From Paenibacillus amylolyticus (GTDB taxonomy: Bacteria > Bacillota > Bacilli > Paenibacillales > Paenibacillaceae), in assembly GCF_001570725.1 (NCBI RefSeq), contig NZ_BCNV01000011.1, positions 248,001-312,000 on the forward strand: a DNA stretch of 64,000 nt, written 5' to 3'. Of this stretch, positions 22,597-31,500 are shown piece after piece. A program made the translations under genes and the position numbers. The notes beneath the pieces were generated by a model. It did not search any database. It was not told the DNA's origin and saw only the letters and a program-made list of their open reading frames with translations. Every line of letters begins with the position of its first letter. The first letter of the stretch is position 1.

Positions 22597-22629
22597 GCCA
22601 GGTCACTCTCCTTTTTCATATAAAATCAT

Positions 22630-22834
22630 GTTCAAAAAGGGCGCTTTTCAGTACCAAGAAGATGGGATGAAGATAGAAATGGAGTAGCGGGGCGTAGGCA
22701 AAACTACGTGAGCAACTACAATGTTTCCAAAGGAAACATACTTCGTAAGCCTCCCGCTTATTTCGACTAAATCCCATATTCGACGCTGAGATGCCGCTAG
22801 GCATCCTTCGTAATCAAAAGCGGACTTTTTGAAC
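22630..22834. repeat. MITE-like 205-bp palindromic intergenic repeat
   Basis: The ends GTTCAAAAAGGGCGCTTTTCA (22630-22650) and, inverted, TCAAAAGCGGACTTTTTGAAC (22814-22834) match at 18 of 21 positions. Further complementary strings lie inside (ATGGGAT and ATCCCAT) and the centre is TGTTTCC-AAA-GGAAACA (22722-22738), so the whole unit can fold into one long hairpin. I recall similar repeats from Paenibacillus genomes but cannot verify this here. Confidence 0.65.
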
Positions 22835-23266
22835 TACCTTTCATTAACTCTTCTTTAAATTATACTCCACCCCGTCAAGGGTCTCAAGTCATGTTTGCCT
22901 CTTTCCGCGTTCCCCCTGAACTCCTTTTTCTTCCCAGTGTATTGAACCCCCGCGACACGAGGTTTATAATGAATAGGTGGTCGCACTGAAATGTCGATAT
23001 TTTGTCATGACTTATTCAGACGATGGTCATAATTGGAGTTGTAATTTTTTTCACATTTCGAGACTGCAACGCAGTCCCCAATGCATATATGAGTCAACAG
23101 ACTCCATTTTTTGAAAAAATTTAGCTTTCATATGCAGCACACGCTGCACCGGGTAAATAAGAGTTAGTCCAATAAGAAAGCGGCAGATGACCGCATCTTT
23201 GCTATGTAGTTCTGTATGCAGATTCTACACACAACTCAATTCCGGTTAAGAACAGGAGGAAACAGT
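22835..23266 (+). promoter_or_regulatory. Long mqnE leader region with serial small hairpins
   Basis: No gene is visible. Perfect small hairpins follow one another: GACTGC-AAC-GCAGTC (23062-23076), GAGTC-AACA-GACTC (23091-23104), TGCAGC-ACAC-GCTGCA (23133-23148) and GCGG...CCGC (23182-23196). It does not match a riboswitch class I know. Confidence 0.35.
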
Positions 23267-24373
23267 ATGTCTACATTGGTAACACCGTTCACAGACAAAA
23301 GAATGGCTGAAATCGTTGAGAAAGTGCAGAACGGCGTAAGGCTGAGCGTAGAAGACGGCGTATATCTGTATGAAACAGATGATCTGCTGACTTTGGGCCA
23401 GTTGGCCAATGAGGCCAACCTGCGGAAGAATGGTAAGAAAGTGTATTTCATCGAAAACATGAGTCTTTATTTTACGAACGTATGCGAAGCTCGCTGCGCT
23501 TTTTGTAATTTCCGCAAAGACCAGGGTGAAGATGGCTCTTACACATTGTCCGGTCAGGAAATGATCGATTATGTGGAACAGCATATTCATCCAGGCGTAA
23601 GAGAGTTCCATATTGTAGGCGGACATAATAACCATGTTCCTTTTCAGTATTATGTCGATTCCCTGCGTGCTTTAAACGAGAAATATCCGGATGTTACGCT
23701 GAAAGCCTACACGGCAGCCGAGATTGATTTTTTCACTCGCATCAGCGGACTCAGTATTAAGGAAGTTCTACAGGAGTTGCAAAAAGCAGGTCTGAAAACA
23801 TTGACTGGCGGCGGCGCTGAGATTTTGTCGGATGAATATCGCAAAAAAATGCGTGTAGACAAAGCGAACGTGGATCGTTATCTTGAGGTGCACCGCACAG
23901 CTCATAACCTGGGCATGCGTACGCATACTACGATGTTGTATGGATCGATCGAATCCTATGAGGACCGCGTTAACCATATGGCGCAGATTCGTGAATTGCA
24001 AGACGAGACCAACGGATTCATGGTCTTTATCCCTCTTTCCATGCAGCCAAAAAGTAAAAACGCGAGCATTATGCGTCGTAACTCGGCCTATGAGGATCTC
24101 AAAACAATTGCGATCAGCCGTTTGATGCTGGATAACATCGATCATATCAAAGCCTACTTTATCAACATCGGTCCTCAACTGGCTCAAGTCGCCCTTGGAT
24201 TCGGTGCTTCGGATGCACATGGCACGATCGTTCGCGAACGAATTAGTCATGCAGCAGGTGCACTAACGCCTGAAGGCCTCACCCGTAAAGAGCTCATTTG
24301 GCTAATTAAAGGTGCAGGACGTATTCCGGTAGAACGTGATACGTTCTACAATGAAATTGAAGTGTACGAATAG
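23267..24373 (+). CDS. mqnE: Aminofutalosine synthase
   Basis: A 368-residue radical SAM enzyme of the futalosine route to menaquinone. The CX3CX2C cluster motif is Cys73, Cys77, Cys80 (CEARCAFC); HIVGGHNNHVPF and GGGAEILSDEYR are typical of the MqnE/MqnC/CofH group, and the sequence follows MqnE (adds the SAM-derived radical to the enolpyruvyl-benzoate substrate). ATG at 23267 follows AGGAGGAA; upstream in-frame codons lack a site. It stands alone behind a 400-bp leader, with no other mqn gene in the window. Confidence 0.88.
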   Translation: MSTLVTPFTDKRMAEIVEKVQNGVRLSVEDGVYLYETDDLLTLGQLANEANLRKNGKKVYFIENMSLYFTNVCEARCAFCNFRKDQGEDGSYTLSGQEMIDYVEQHIHPGVREFHIVGGHNNHVPFQYYVDSLRALNEKYPDVTLKAYTAAEIDFFTRISGLSIKEVLQELQKAGLKTLTGGGAEILSDEYRKKMRVDKANVDRYLEVHRTAHNLGMRTHTTMLYGSIESYEDRVNHMAQIRELQDETNGFMVFIPLSMQPKSKNASIMRRNSAYEDLKTIAISRLMLDNIDHIKAYFINIGPQLAQVALGFGASDAHGTIVRERISHAAGALTPEGLTRKELIWLIKGAGRIPVERDTFYNEIEVYE

Positions 24374-24607
24374 TAAATTAACACCATCTATAACTATATT
24401 GCACCAGCATCACTCCAGGACGCTACTTTCATTATAGGGAGACGTTTGAATTCGAGTGGTGCAAACTGCTGATTTATATCTTCAATTTTCAATGTCTATT
24501 TTTCAATAATTCAAATCCAAACAAAAGGAGCAGCTATGTTATTGCATAGCTGCTCCACAGGTTACAGCCCCATTTCAGTGGGACTGATGCAGAAAGGAAG
24601 CCGAGTC

Positions 24608-25669
24608 ATGAAAAATTTCGTCATTCTTGGAGGCGGCTATGGCGGCCTCACCATCATCAAGGAACTTCTGGAAGGTAAAATTCCATCCGATACACAAATT
24701 ATTTTGGTGGACCGCAGCCCCTTCCAAGGATTAAAGACAGAATATTACGCACTCGCAGCAGGCACCGTATCCGATTATGACCTGCGTATCCAATTTCCCG
24801 TGAGCGATAAAGTCACTTACCGTTATGGAGAAGTTACTTCGATCGACCTGGAACAGCGTCAGATTGAATTTGAAGGCCAAGACCCGCTAGTGTACGACAA
24901 GCTTGTCATTGGACTTGGTTGTACAGACCGTTTCCACAACACACCAGGCGCAGAAGACTATAGCTGTACCATTCAGAGCTTTAGCAAAACACGCGAGACT
25001 TACTTGCGTCTTAATGAAGTCAAAGCCTATGGCAATGTGCATATCGTGGGCGGGGGATTAAGTGGTGTCGAGATGGCAGCCGAACTTCGTGAGAGCAGAC
25101 CCGATCTGAACATCAGCATTCTGGATCGTGGCGAGCGTGTATTATCTGCTTTCCCGCAACGTCTGTCCGTTTATGTGCATGAATGGTTCAACGAACATCA
25201 GGTAGAGACACGCGGGCATATCGCCATTTCACGTGTTGAACCGAATGCCATCTATAACCGGGATGAACAGATTCTAACGGATGCTGTCGTGTGGACTGCA
25301 GGCATTCAGCCCGTAAAAGTGGTTCAGGATCTGGACGTGACCAAAGACCCTCAAGGTCGTGTCGTCCTGAATGAATACTACCAAATCCCGGAATATACCG
25401 ATGTATATGTTGTTGGTGACTGTGCGAGTGTGCCTTATGCACCTAGCGGTCAAGCTGCCGAAGTGCAGGGTGAGCAGATCGCCCATATTCAGCATGCCCT
25501 CTGGAAAGGCGAAAAGCCCAATCCACATCCACTCAAGCTTCGTGGCACACTAGGTGCACTCGGCAAGAAGTCCGGGTTTGGGCTGATGGGCAAAACGTCC
25601 ATGATGGGACGTGTACCTCGTATTTTGAAAAGTGGTGTGCTCTGGATGTCCAAGCGCCATCTCGGTTAG
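24608..25669 (+). CDS. yutJ: FAD-dependent NADH dehydrogenase-like oxidoreductase (YutJ type)
   Basis: A 353-residue type II NADH dehydrogenase-like flavoprotein. The FAD-binding GGGYGG is at residues 8-13, the NAD-binding VGGGLSGVEMAAEL at about 142-155, and VYVVGDCASVPY (about 270) is the second FAD contact. It should oxidise NADH and reduce quinone or another acceptor at the membrane surface. ATG at 24608 follows AAAGGAAG. Its stop overlaps the convergent yuzB stop; yutJ-yuzB-yutI is the same cluster as in B. subtilis. Confidence 0.85.
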   Translation: MKNFVILGGGYGGLTIIKELLEGKIPSDTQIILVDRSPFQGLKTEYYALAAGTVSDYDLRIQFPVSDKVTYRYGEVTSIDLEQRQIEFEGQDPLVYDKLVIGLGCTDRFHNTPGAEDYSCTIQSFSKTRETYLRLNEVKAYGNVHIVGGGLSGVEMAAELRESRPDLNISILDRGERVLSAFPQRLSVYVHEWFNEHQVETRGHIAISRVEPNAIYNRDEQILTDAVVWTAGIQPVKVVQDLDVTKDPQGRVVLNEYYQIPEYTDVYVVGDCASVPYAPSGQAAEVQGEQIAHIQHALWKGEKPNPHPLKLRGTLGALGKKSGFGLMGKTSMMGRVPRILKSGVLWMSKRHLG

Positions 25670-25920
25670 TCGAGATCGAGCTCGTCCCAAGCATCGGCTT
25701 CGGCAATTTTGGCCAGAATGGCGTTATATAGATCCTCCACTTTGTCTGTGATGACAACTTCGCCATTCACCAGTGCAAAAGGAGTCATATAACATTGGCC
25801 ACAGTTGGTAAGGCAGCCGTATTCAATCACGTCATAGTCTGGATTTTCTTCAAGTTGATCCATGACTTCATCTGTGCCAAAATGCATATTATTGGCACAA
25901 AATTCAATAATCGGTCTCAT
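25666..25920 (-). CDS. yuzB: YuzB family protein (DUF1450)
   Basis: An 84-residue protein beginning MRPIIEFCANNMHFGTD, with the cysteines of YGCLTNCGQCYMTPFALVNG (CxxxxCxxC). These are the family's conserved cysteines and suggest metal or Fe-S binding. The gene lies between yutJ and yutI, converging on yutJ with a four-base overlap of stops and diverging from yutI. A role linked to Fe-S or redox metabolism is inferred from this conserved neighbourhood. Confidence 0.85.
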   Translation of the reverse strand: MRPIIEFCANNMHFGTDEVMDQLEENPDYDVIEYGCLTNCGQCYMTPFALVNGEVVITDKVEDLYNAILAKIAEADAWDELDLD

Positions 25921-26000
25921 GTAGGTTCACCTGCTTTGTTTGACCATTTTAATTTATGGCCAATTGTAATATAATATAGTGAGGAAAGGAGTTGAAAAAT

Positions 26001-26246
26001 ATGAGCGAAAACGCACAAGACACCATGTATGATGAGGTATCTGATGTTCTTGATAAACTTCGTCCGTTCCTGCAACGCGATGGCGGTGACGTGGAACTGG
26101 TCGACGTGGAGGACGGCATCATTAAGCTGAAACTGGTCGGTGCCTGCGGCAGTTGCCCAAGCTCCACCATTACCTTAAAAGCCGGGATTGAACGCGCCCT
26201 TCTCGAAGAAGTTGAGGGTGTACAAGAAGTCGTACAAGTATTCTAA
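26001..26246 (+). CDS. yutI: NifU C-terminal-like Fe-S scaffold protein
   Basis: An 81-residue protein of the Nfu type. LRPFLQRDGGDVELVDV and GACGSCPSSTITLK carry the conserved CxxC (Cys51-x-x-Cys54 approximately) that holds a 4Fe-4S cluster for delivery. ATG at 26001 is nine bases from AAAGGAG; an upstream TTG is too close to the site. It is monocistronic with a strong terminator and sits 3.5 kb from erpA, which works in the same pathway. Confidence 0.9.
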   Translation: MSENAQDTMYDEVSDVLDKLRPFLQRDGGDVELVDVEDGIIKLKLVGACGSCPSSTITLKAGIERALLEEVEGVQEVVQVF

Positions 26247-26271
26247 TCAATCCTTCACGAAATAAACCTCA

Positions 26272-26312
26272 AGAGCCTTTCGCTTCGCATGAAGCGGAGG
26301 GCTCTTTTTTTG
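26272..26312 (+). terminator. Terminator of yutI
   Basis: AAGAGCC...GGGCTCTT with TTTTTTT; inner stem CGCTTCGCATGAAGCG. Confidence 0.85.
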
Positions 26313-26383
26313 TGTGCATATGCAGAGAGTCCATTTCTCACTGTCACCTTGACCAGTTTTCCACGTACGTCCTTCATTTCACC

Positions 26384-27169
26384 CTAAGTATCCTCGCGCT
26401 GTATGGTTGGACGAATCGGATCAAGTCCTCCAGATACATCCATAATGTTGCCTGTTATAAAATCAGAATGATCAAGGCACAGATACGTAATGACTCGTGC
26501 AATATCTTCACCGCTACCGGGTCGTCCTCTTGGCGTTTCCTCGTCGGTGATGCCTGCCATCTCATCAATCGTTTTTTCCTTGTTGGCACCGCGAATATCT
26601 CCGGGACATACCATGTTAACCGTAATTCCAAAAGGAGCTTCTTCAACCGCGAGTGTCTTCGTAAAAGATACCAGACCAACCTTGGCAGCCGCATACACTG
26701 CGCGGTGGGGCCAGGATCTCGCTTCTCCGGCATGACTGAAGCCAAAATGGATGATGCGCCCCCACTGCTTGCGTCTCATCTCCGGCAACACACGTTGATC
26801 CAGTAACATGGGTCCCAACAGATTACCCTGTACAAGCATCTGCACCTCATCTTCAGCATAATCCGCAAATAATCGACGTTCACGGACAAATGGCCCCGCG
26901 TTATTTACCAAAATATCAATGCTGCCCAGCTTGTCTTCCACCTGTTCAACCAATGAAGCAATATCTTGCACCTTGGATATATCAGCCTGGATGGCAATGC
27001 ACCGCACACCCTTGGCTGTAATCTGAGCCCTTAAAGCCTCAGCTTCTGTTCTGCTGTGTACATAGTTGAGGGCAATATCACACCCCTGATCTGCCAGACT
27101 GAGGGCCGTCATTTTACCAAGACCTTTGGCACTTCCCGTTATGAGGGCAACCTTTCCCTTCACGTTCAT
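26384..27169 (-). CDS. Short-chain dehydrogenase/reductase
   Basis: A 261-residue classical SDR. TGSAKGLGKM (TGxxxGxG) binds NAD(P), NNAG follows in the fourth strand, and the active site is Ser (HFGFSHAG) with Tyr-x-x-x-Lys in VYAAAK. DVSGG near the C-terminus is normal for 3-oxoacyl-ACP-reductase-like members. Substrate unknown. ATG at 27169 is taken; a GTG two codons later is better spaced from the GAGGGGG. The gene faces yutI's terminator and diverges from the next gene. Confidence 0.85.
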   Translation of the reverse strand: MNVKGKVALITGSAKGLGKMTALSLADQGCDIALNYVHSRTEAEALRAQITAKGVRCIAIQADISKVQDIASLVEQVEDKLGSIDILVNNAGPFVRERRLFADYAEDEVQMLVQGNLLGPMLLDQRVLPEMRRKQWGRIIHFGFSHAGEARSWPHRAVYAAAKVGLVSFTKTLAVEEAPFGITVNMVCPGDIRGANKEKTIDEMAGITDEETPRGRPGSGEDIARVITYLCLDHSDFITGNIMDVSGGLDPIRPTIQREDT

Positions 27170-27330
27170 CCCCCTCTTCAAAGAGCAGTCACTATCCAGT
27201 ATAAAAGATTTATCCTCCTCCTACAACTCGGTTATCTCTAAGGAAGTATCCACCTATAATTCCAAATATATCTTGATCGAAATCAGACACCTGTGATACT
27301 GTCGAGGATATAACCCGAAAGGACCTCAAC

Positions 27331-28335
27331 ATGAACATGAAGAACAAAAGATGGATATCGTTTCTTACACTTTTGATGGTGAGTTTATTCACAATCTCTA
27401 GTGCCCTACAGGTATCAGCGGCAAATGAGACTGACCAGGCACCTGATGAGTACGATTGGATTACTGGACCAGCATCTGTCTCTCTGGACGGTAAGGCCAC
27501 CCTGGAAGTTCCTGAGAGCCATTCCTATCTGGATAAGGCCAATACCCAACGTTCGATACTTAACAGTGGTGGAAAGCCTAACGGGAATGAAATCGGAAGC
27601 CTAACCAGCCATAGCGAATTCGACTCGTGGTATGTCGTGTTCGAGTACGTGAAGACAGGTCATATTCATGATGACGATCAAAACCTGAGTGCTGAAGAAC
27701 TGTTAAGCAGTTATATCCGAGGCACAGAAGAAGACAACAGAGAGCTTGATCCTGAATATAGAACGTACATAACAGGATGGGAAATCGAACCGGCATATGA
27801 TAAGACCAAGCATCAGTTGGTCTACTCCCTTGGTTTCAAGAATGCTGATCAGCAAGCCATGGTGAATTACAATGTAAAGCTCCTGACACGCGAAGGGTAC
27901 ATCACAGCCATTCTGGTTACAGATACGAACACCTTTCAACAGAGCCGCCAGGCATTCGAGGAAACGGTCCTTAATCAACTTAGCATTAATGCAGGATATA
28001 CCTACGAGGAGTACAATGCTTCGACTGACAAAACATCCACCATAGGGCTCAACAGTCTTCTGATGGGCGGGATCGGATACACAGCTTCCCACAAATTCAG
28101 TGCTCTTCTTTTGCTCAAAAAAGGATGGGCCTTGATCCTGGTTGTCGTTCTTGGGCTAATCGGGTGGATCAGATACAAGATCAAAAGCTCACACGGAGAA
28201 GAAGAAACACTCTCTCCCTCCGAGAGGACGTACCTGCAAGAAGCAGATGAGCAGCAGTATGCTGATCAGAATGAATTATCCTATTACCGCCAATCTGGGC
28301 ATCCATCCAACGTGGATAAACAAGATAAGCCCTGA
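27331..28335 (+). CDS. DUF2167 membrane protein
   Basis: A 334-residue exported protein: signal peptide (1-31, ending LQVSA), an extracytoplasmic DUF2167 domain and a C-terminal transmembrane helix (about 268-287, GWALILVVVLGLIGWIRYKI) with a short charged tail. The family pattern is clear (GPASVSLDGKATLEVPE; WYVVFEYVKTGHIHDDD; GTEEDNRELDPE; GWEIEPAYD). Function is unknown; it is found in envelope stress contexts in other bacteria. ATG follows AAAGGA. It is flanked by its own terminator. Confidence 0.85.
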   Translation: MNMKNKRWISFLTLLMVSLFTISSALQVSAANETDQAPDEYDWITGPASVSLDGKATLEVPESHSYLDKANTQRSILNSGGKPNGNEIGSLTSHSEFDSWYVVFEYVKTGHIHDDDQNLSAEELLSSYIRGTEEDNRELDPEYRTYITGWEIEPAYDKTKHQLVYSLGFKNADQQAMVNYNVKLLTREGYITAILVTDTNTFQQSRQAFEETVLNQLSINAGYTYEEYNASTDKTSTIGLNSLLMGGIGYTASHKFSALLLLKKGWALILVVVLGLIGWIRYKIKSSHGEEETLSPSERTYLQEADEQQYADQNELSYYRQSGHPSNVDKQDKP

Positions 28336-28375
28336 CCCTTGTTGATTCCCACGTCAGTACAGACTAGGAAACATA

Positions 28376-28419
28376 AAATAAGCCGTATATCTCTTCTGGA
28401 GAGACATACGGCTTATTTC
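28376..28419. terminator. Bidirectional terminator between DUF2167 and metQ
   Basis: AAATAAGCCGTAT...ATACGGCTTATTT can end transcription from both sides. Confidence 0.8.
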
Positions 28420-28454
28420 TTACAAACTTTACATCACATCATACATATCGTGAA

Positions 28455-29294
28455 TTATTCAGTTGCAGGTTCAACTGCACCTTTATAACGTTCTTTGATG
28501 AATGTTTTCACTTCTTCGGAGTGCAGAGCAGCAGCCAGTTTTTGGATTGCATCTGCATCCTTGTTGTCCTCACGGGAAACGAGGATGTTTGCGTATGGGT
28601 TACCTTGCAGATCTTCGATCAGCAAAGCATCATTCGCCGGATTCAGGTTCGCTTCAAGCGCATAGTTAGCGTTGATGAATACCAGATCCGCTTCATCCAA
28701 TTGACGAGGCATCATGGCTGCATCCAGCTCAATGATATCCAGGTTCTTCGGATTTGCTGTGATATCTTGAATCGTAGATGTAATATTTGTGTTGTCTTTC
28801 AGCGTAATAATGCCTTCCTTCGCGAGCAACAACAGTGCACGTCCACCATTGGATGGGTCATTCGGAATCGCTACTTTTGCGCCATCTGCCAATTCATCCA
28901 AAGACTTAATTTTTTTGGAGTACCCGCCAAAAGGCTCAACATGAACTGGTGTTACAGCAACGAGGTTGAATCCACGTTCTTTATTCTCTGTGTCCAGGTA
29001 AGGCTGGTGCTGGAAGAAGTTTGCATCCAATTTTTCATCAGCAAGTTGCTGGTTGGGTTGAACATAGTCATTGAACGTAACGACTTGCAAACGAATCCCT
29101 TGTGCTTCCAGTTCAGGCTTGATGCTTTCCAGAATCTCTGCGTGTGGTGTAGGTGAAGCTCCAACTTTCAATTCAACTGTACGTGGTGCACCTGCTGAAT
29201 TGTCTGCGCCGCTATCGGCGTCCTTGTTGTTTCCGCAAGCTGCGAGAACCGCAATCAACATAAGACTAAGTAGAGCAATAGACCATTTTTTCAT
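28455..29294 (-). CDS. metQ: Methionine ABC transporter, substrate-binding lipoprotein
   Basis: A 279-residue lipoprotein: signal peptide with lipobox LAAC (Cys20), then ELKVGASPTPHAEILES and the MetQ/NlpA fold to the end. It captures methionine (or related amino acids) outside the membrane and passes it to MetI. ATG at 29294 follows GAAGGGG. It is the last gene of metN-metI-metQ, transcribed from the S-box leader at 31.3 kb. Confidence 0.92.
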   Translation of the reverse strand: MKKWSIALLSLMLIAVLAACGNNKDADSGADNSAGAPRTVELKVGASPTPHAEILESIKPELEAQGIRLQVVTFNDYVQPNQQLADEKLDANFFQHQPYLDTENKERGFNLVAVTPVHVEPFGGYSKKIKSLDELADGAKVAIPNDPSNGGRALLLLAKEGIITLKDNTNITSTIQDITANPKNLDIIELDAAMMPRQLDEADLVFINANYALEANLNPANDALLIEDLQGNPYANILVSREDNKDADAIQKLAAALHSEEVKTFIKERYKGAVEPATE

Positions 29295-29369
29295 GTGTAA
29301 AACCCCTTCTCTAATCATTTTTTTCATGTGGCATCCGCATTATTGCACATCCATCATGTTATCTATGTG

Positions 29370-30029
29370 TTATTTCCTGGTGAAAAATGTAACCAAGCGA
29401 TCTCCAGCCATCTGGAGAATTTGCACTAGAATGATCATCGACACTACGGATATGATCATGATTTCATTCTGATAACGGAAGTATCCATAGTTAATTGCCA
29501 ATGTTCCCAGACCTCCACCACCTACCATGCCCGCCATCGCCGTATAGGAGACGAGCGTAACGATGGTGATTGTTATACCAGCAAGCAGGCCAGGCAGCGC
29601 CTCAGGCAGTAACACCCGTCTTACAATCTGTCCGGTCGATGCGCCCATCGCCTGTGCCGCCTCAATGACACCTCGATCCACTTCACGCAGTGTGTTCTCC
29701 ACCAAACGAGCGAAATAAGGAGCTGCTGAAATCACCAAAGGAGGTATAACGCCGAGCACCCCCGTAGCTGTACCGACGAGTATACGAGTGAATGGAATAA
29801 GAGCAACAATCAATATGATGAATGGGACTGAGCGCAAAATATTAACAATCAGGGATAGTATCGTGTACACTGCCCTTGACTTAATCGAAGCAGAACGGGC
29901 TGTCATGAACAGCAGAACTCCGAGCGGTAAACCAAAGATAACGGTAAACAAGCCTGATACACCCAAAATTTGCAGTGTCTCTATGGAAGCTTTACCAACC
30001 TCTTCCCAACGTACGGTTGAAAAATCCAT
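29370..30029 (-). CDS. metI: Methionine ABC transporter, permease
   Basis: A 219-residue integral membrane protein with five predicted transmembrane helices and the BPD permease signature (EAAQAMGASTGQIVRRVLLP) that docks to MetN. The length is usual for MetI. It starts at the base before metN ends, so the genes are tightly joined. Part of the metNIQ uptake system regulated by SAM. Confidence 0.93.
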   Translation of the reverse strand: MDFSTVRWEEVGKASIETLQILGVSGLFTVIFGLPLGVLLFMTARSASIKSRAVYTILSLIVNILRSVPFIILIVALIPFTRILVGTATGVLGVIPPLVISAAPYFARLVENTLREVDRGVIEAAQAMGASTGQIVRRVLLPEALPGLLAGITITIVTLVSYTAMAGMVGGGGLGTLAINYGYFRYQNEIMIISVVSMIILVQILQMAGDRLVTFFTRK

Positions 30030-31064
30030 CTAACGTAGCACCTCCACATCAAGTCCCTCTGCGGTTAATTCGGATATCGTCCGTTCAATCGCATCTGACT
30101 CACCCTCGAACCGAACGGTCAGTTGCCCATAAGGAACCTGTTTGATCGTAGAGATCGTACCTTGCAGGATGGCAAAATCTACACCTGTCTTACGTACCGT
30201 TCTGGACAAAATCGCTTCATACGTTTTATTACCCAGAAAGGATATCTTCACAAGTTTGGAAGCAGCACCTGCTTGCAATTCAACGCTTGCATTCGCCAGA
30301 GCGGTCTCTTCCAGAGCAAGTCCAGCTTCATGGTCACGCATCGTGAAGTCCCGCGTAATGGCGTGCTGTGGCTTCAGGAATACTTCTGTTACAGGACCCT
30401 GTTCCACAATGCCACCTTGATGAATAACAGCAACCTTGTCGCAGATGTTTTGGATGACGTGCATCTCATGTGTAATCAGCACAATCGTGAGGTTGTATTT
30501 TTCATTAATGTCGAGCAATAACTTCAGAATTGAATTCGTCGTCTGCGGATCAAGTGCCGAAGTAGCCTCATCACAGAGAAGTACATTCGGATCACTCGCA
30601 AGCGCTCTTGCAATCCCAACACGTTGTTTCTGTCCACCAGATAATTGAGCCGGATATTTACTGCTATGGTGCTCCAGGCCAACCAGAGTAAGCATTTCCT
30701 TCACTTTGCGATCAATGGCTTCCTTGGGTGTATTCACAAGTTTTAGTGGAAAAGCCACATTGTCATATACCGTTGCCGAGGATAGCAGATTAAAGTGTTG
30801 AAAAATCATGCCAATCTTGCGTCTCTGTTGCTGTAATTCAGTTTTACTCAGGTCAGTCAGGTTGATCCCGTCGACCCATACTTCACCTTCCGTTGGACGT
30901 TCCAACAAATTAATACAGCGAATCAGTGTACTTTTGCCCGCTCCGGAATGGCCAATGACGCCATAAATTTCACCCTTGCGGATGCTTAAATCCAGATTGG
31001 ATAACGCTGTTGTGGCTTTTGCCCCTTTACCATACGTCTTAGTTAATCCTTTTAATTCAATCAA
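30030..31064 (-). CDS. metN: Methionine ABC transporter, ATP-binding protein
   Basis: A 344-residue ATPase. Walker A is GHSGAGKST (about 39-47), the signature LSGGQKQRV, Walker B VLLCDEATSALDP and the switch His in LITHEMHV. A C-terminal NIL domain (about 270-344) is the methionine-sensing regulatory part. TTG at 31064 gives the usual MIELKGLTKTY start and lies nine bases from AGGAAGGGG; GTG two codons before is possible. It is the first gene behind the S-box. Confidence 0.92.
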   Translation of the reverse strand: MIELKGLTKTYGKGAKATTALSNLDLSIRKGEIYGVIGHSGAGKSTLIRCINLLERPTEGEVWVDGINLTDLSKTELQQQRRKIGMIFQHFNLLSSATVYDNVAFPLKLVNTPKEAIDRKVKEMLTLVGLEHHSSKYPAQLSGGQKQRVGIARALASDPNVLLCDEATSALDPQTTNSILKLLLDINEKYNLTIVLITHEMHVIQNICDKVAVIHQGGIVEQGPVTEVFLKPQHAITRDFTMRDHEAGLALEETALANASVELQAGAASKLVKISFLGNKTYEAILSRTVRKTGVDFAILQGTISTIKQVPYGQLTVRFEGESDAIERTISELTAEGLDVEVLR

Positions 31065-31134
31065 TAGCACTTGCCCCTTCCTACCACCTACATGTATCTT
31101 TACCCGAAAGAAAGGAAAACTCCCCTTTACGTAC

Positions 31135-31330
31135 AAAAAAAAGAAGAGCCCCTTTGCAGATACAAAGACGGCTCTTCACGTGAATTTACCTTCTCATCTG
31201 CCAAAATCGTGTCTTGCACCATTTTGTAGGAATTAGCACCTAACATCTATAACGAATGACACATGTGTCATTCATTATAAATCGGTTGCCGGGCTTCATC
31301 GGGCCTGTCCCTCCGCCGCTCTCGATAAGA
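31135..31330 (-). ncRNA. SAM-I riboswitch (S-box) with terminator
   Basis: On the minus strand CTTATCGAGAGCGGCGGAGG (P1/P2 start), GCCCGATGAAGCCCGGCAACC (core with kink-turn) and the closing GATGAGAAGG form the S-box aptamer (31330-31189). GAAGAGCC...GGGGCTCTTC with T8 (31178-31135) is the terminator. With SAM bound, transcription ends before metN; without it, the transporter is made. Confidence 0.92.
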
Positions 31331-31443
31331 AATATGAGGTTGTAAGATTCTATAAGTTCATGTAGTTCATGTTATATACTGTTCGAAAGTTCAGAAACTT
31401 CTGTAAAAAAAAAGATACTCATGTACCATTCGATCTGAAACTC

Positions 31444-31472
31444 AGTATAATCCAAGTATTCCGATTTGTCAA
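31444..31472 (-). promoter_or_regulatory. Promoter of the metNIQ leader
   Basis: TTGACA (31472-31467) and TATACT (31449-31444) with exactly 17 bp between. The transcript would have about 100 nt before the S-box. Confidence 0.8.
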
Positions 31473-31500
31473 AGGGAATTATTTCATTTTATTTACTGCG

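Noticed and set aside
24536..24607. N-terminal extension of the YutJ-type oxidoreductase
   Set aside because: The FAD motif needs to be near the N-terminus and a good site precedes the ATG at 24608.
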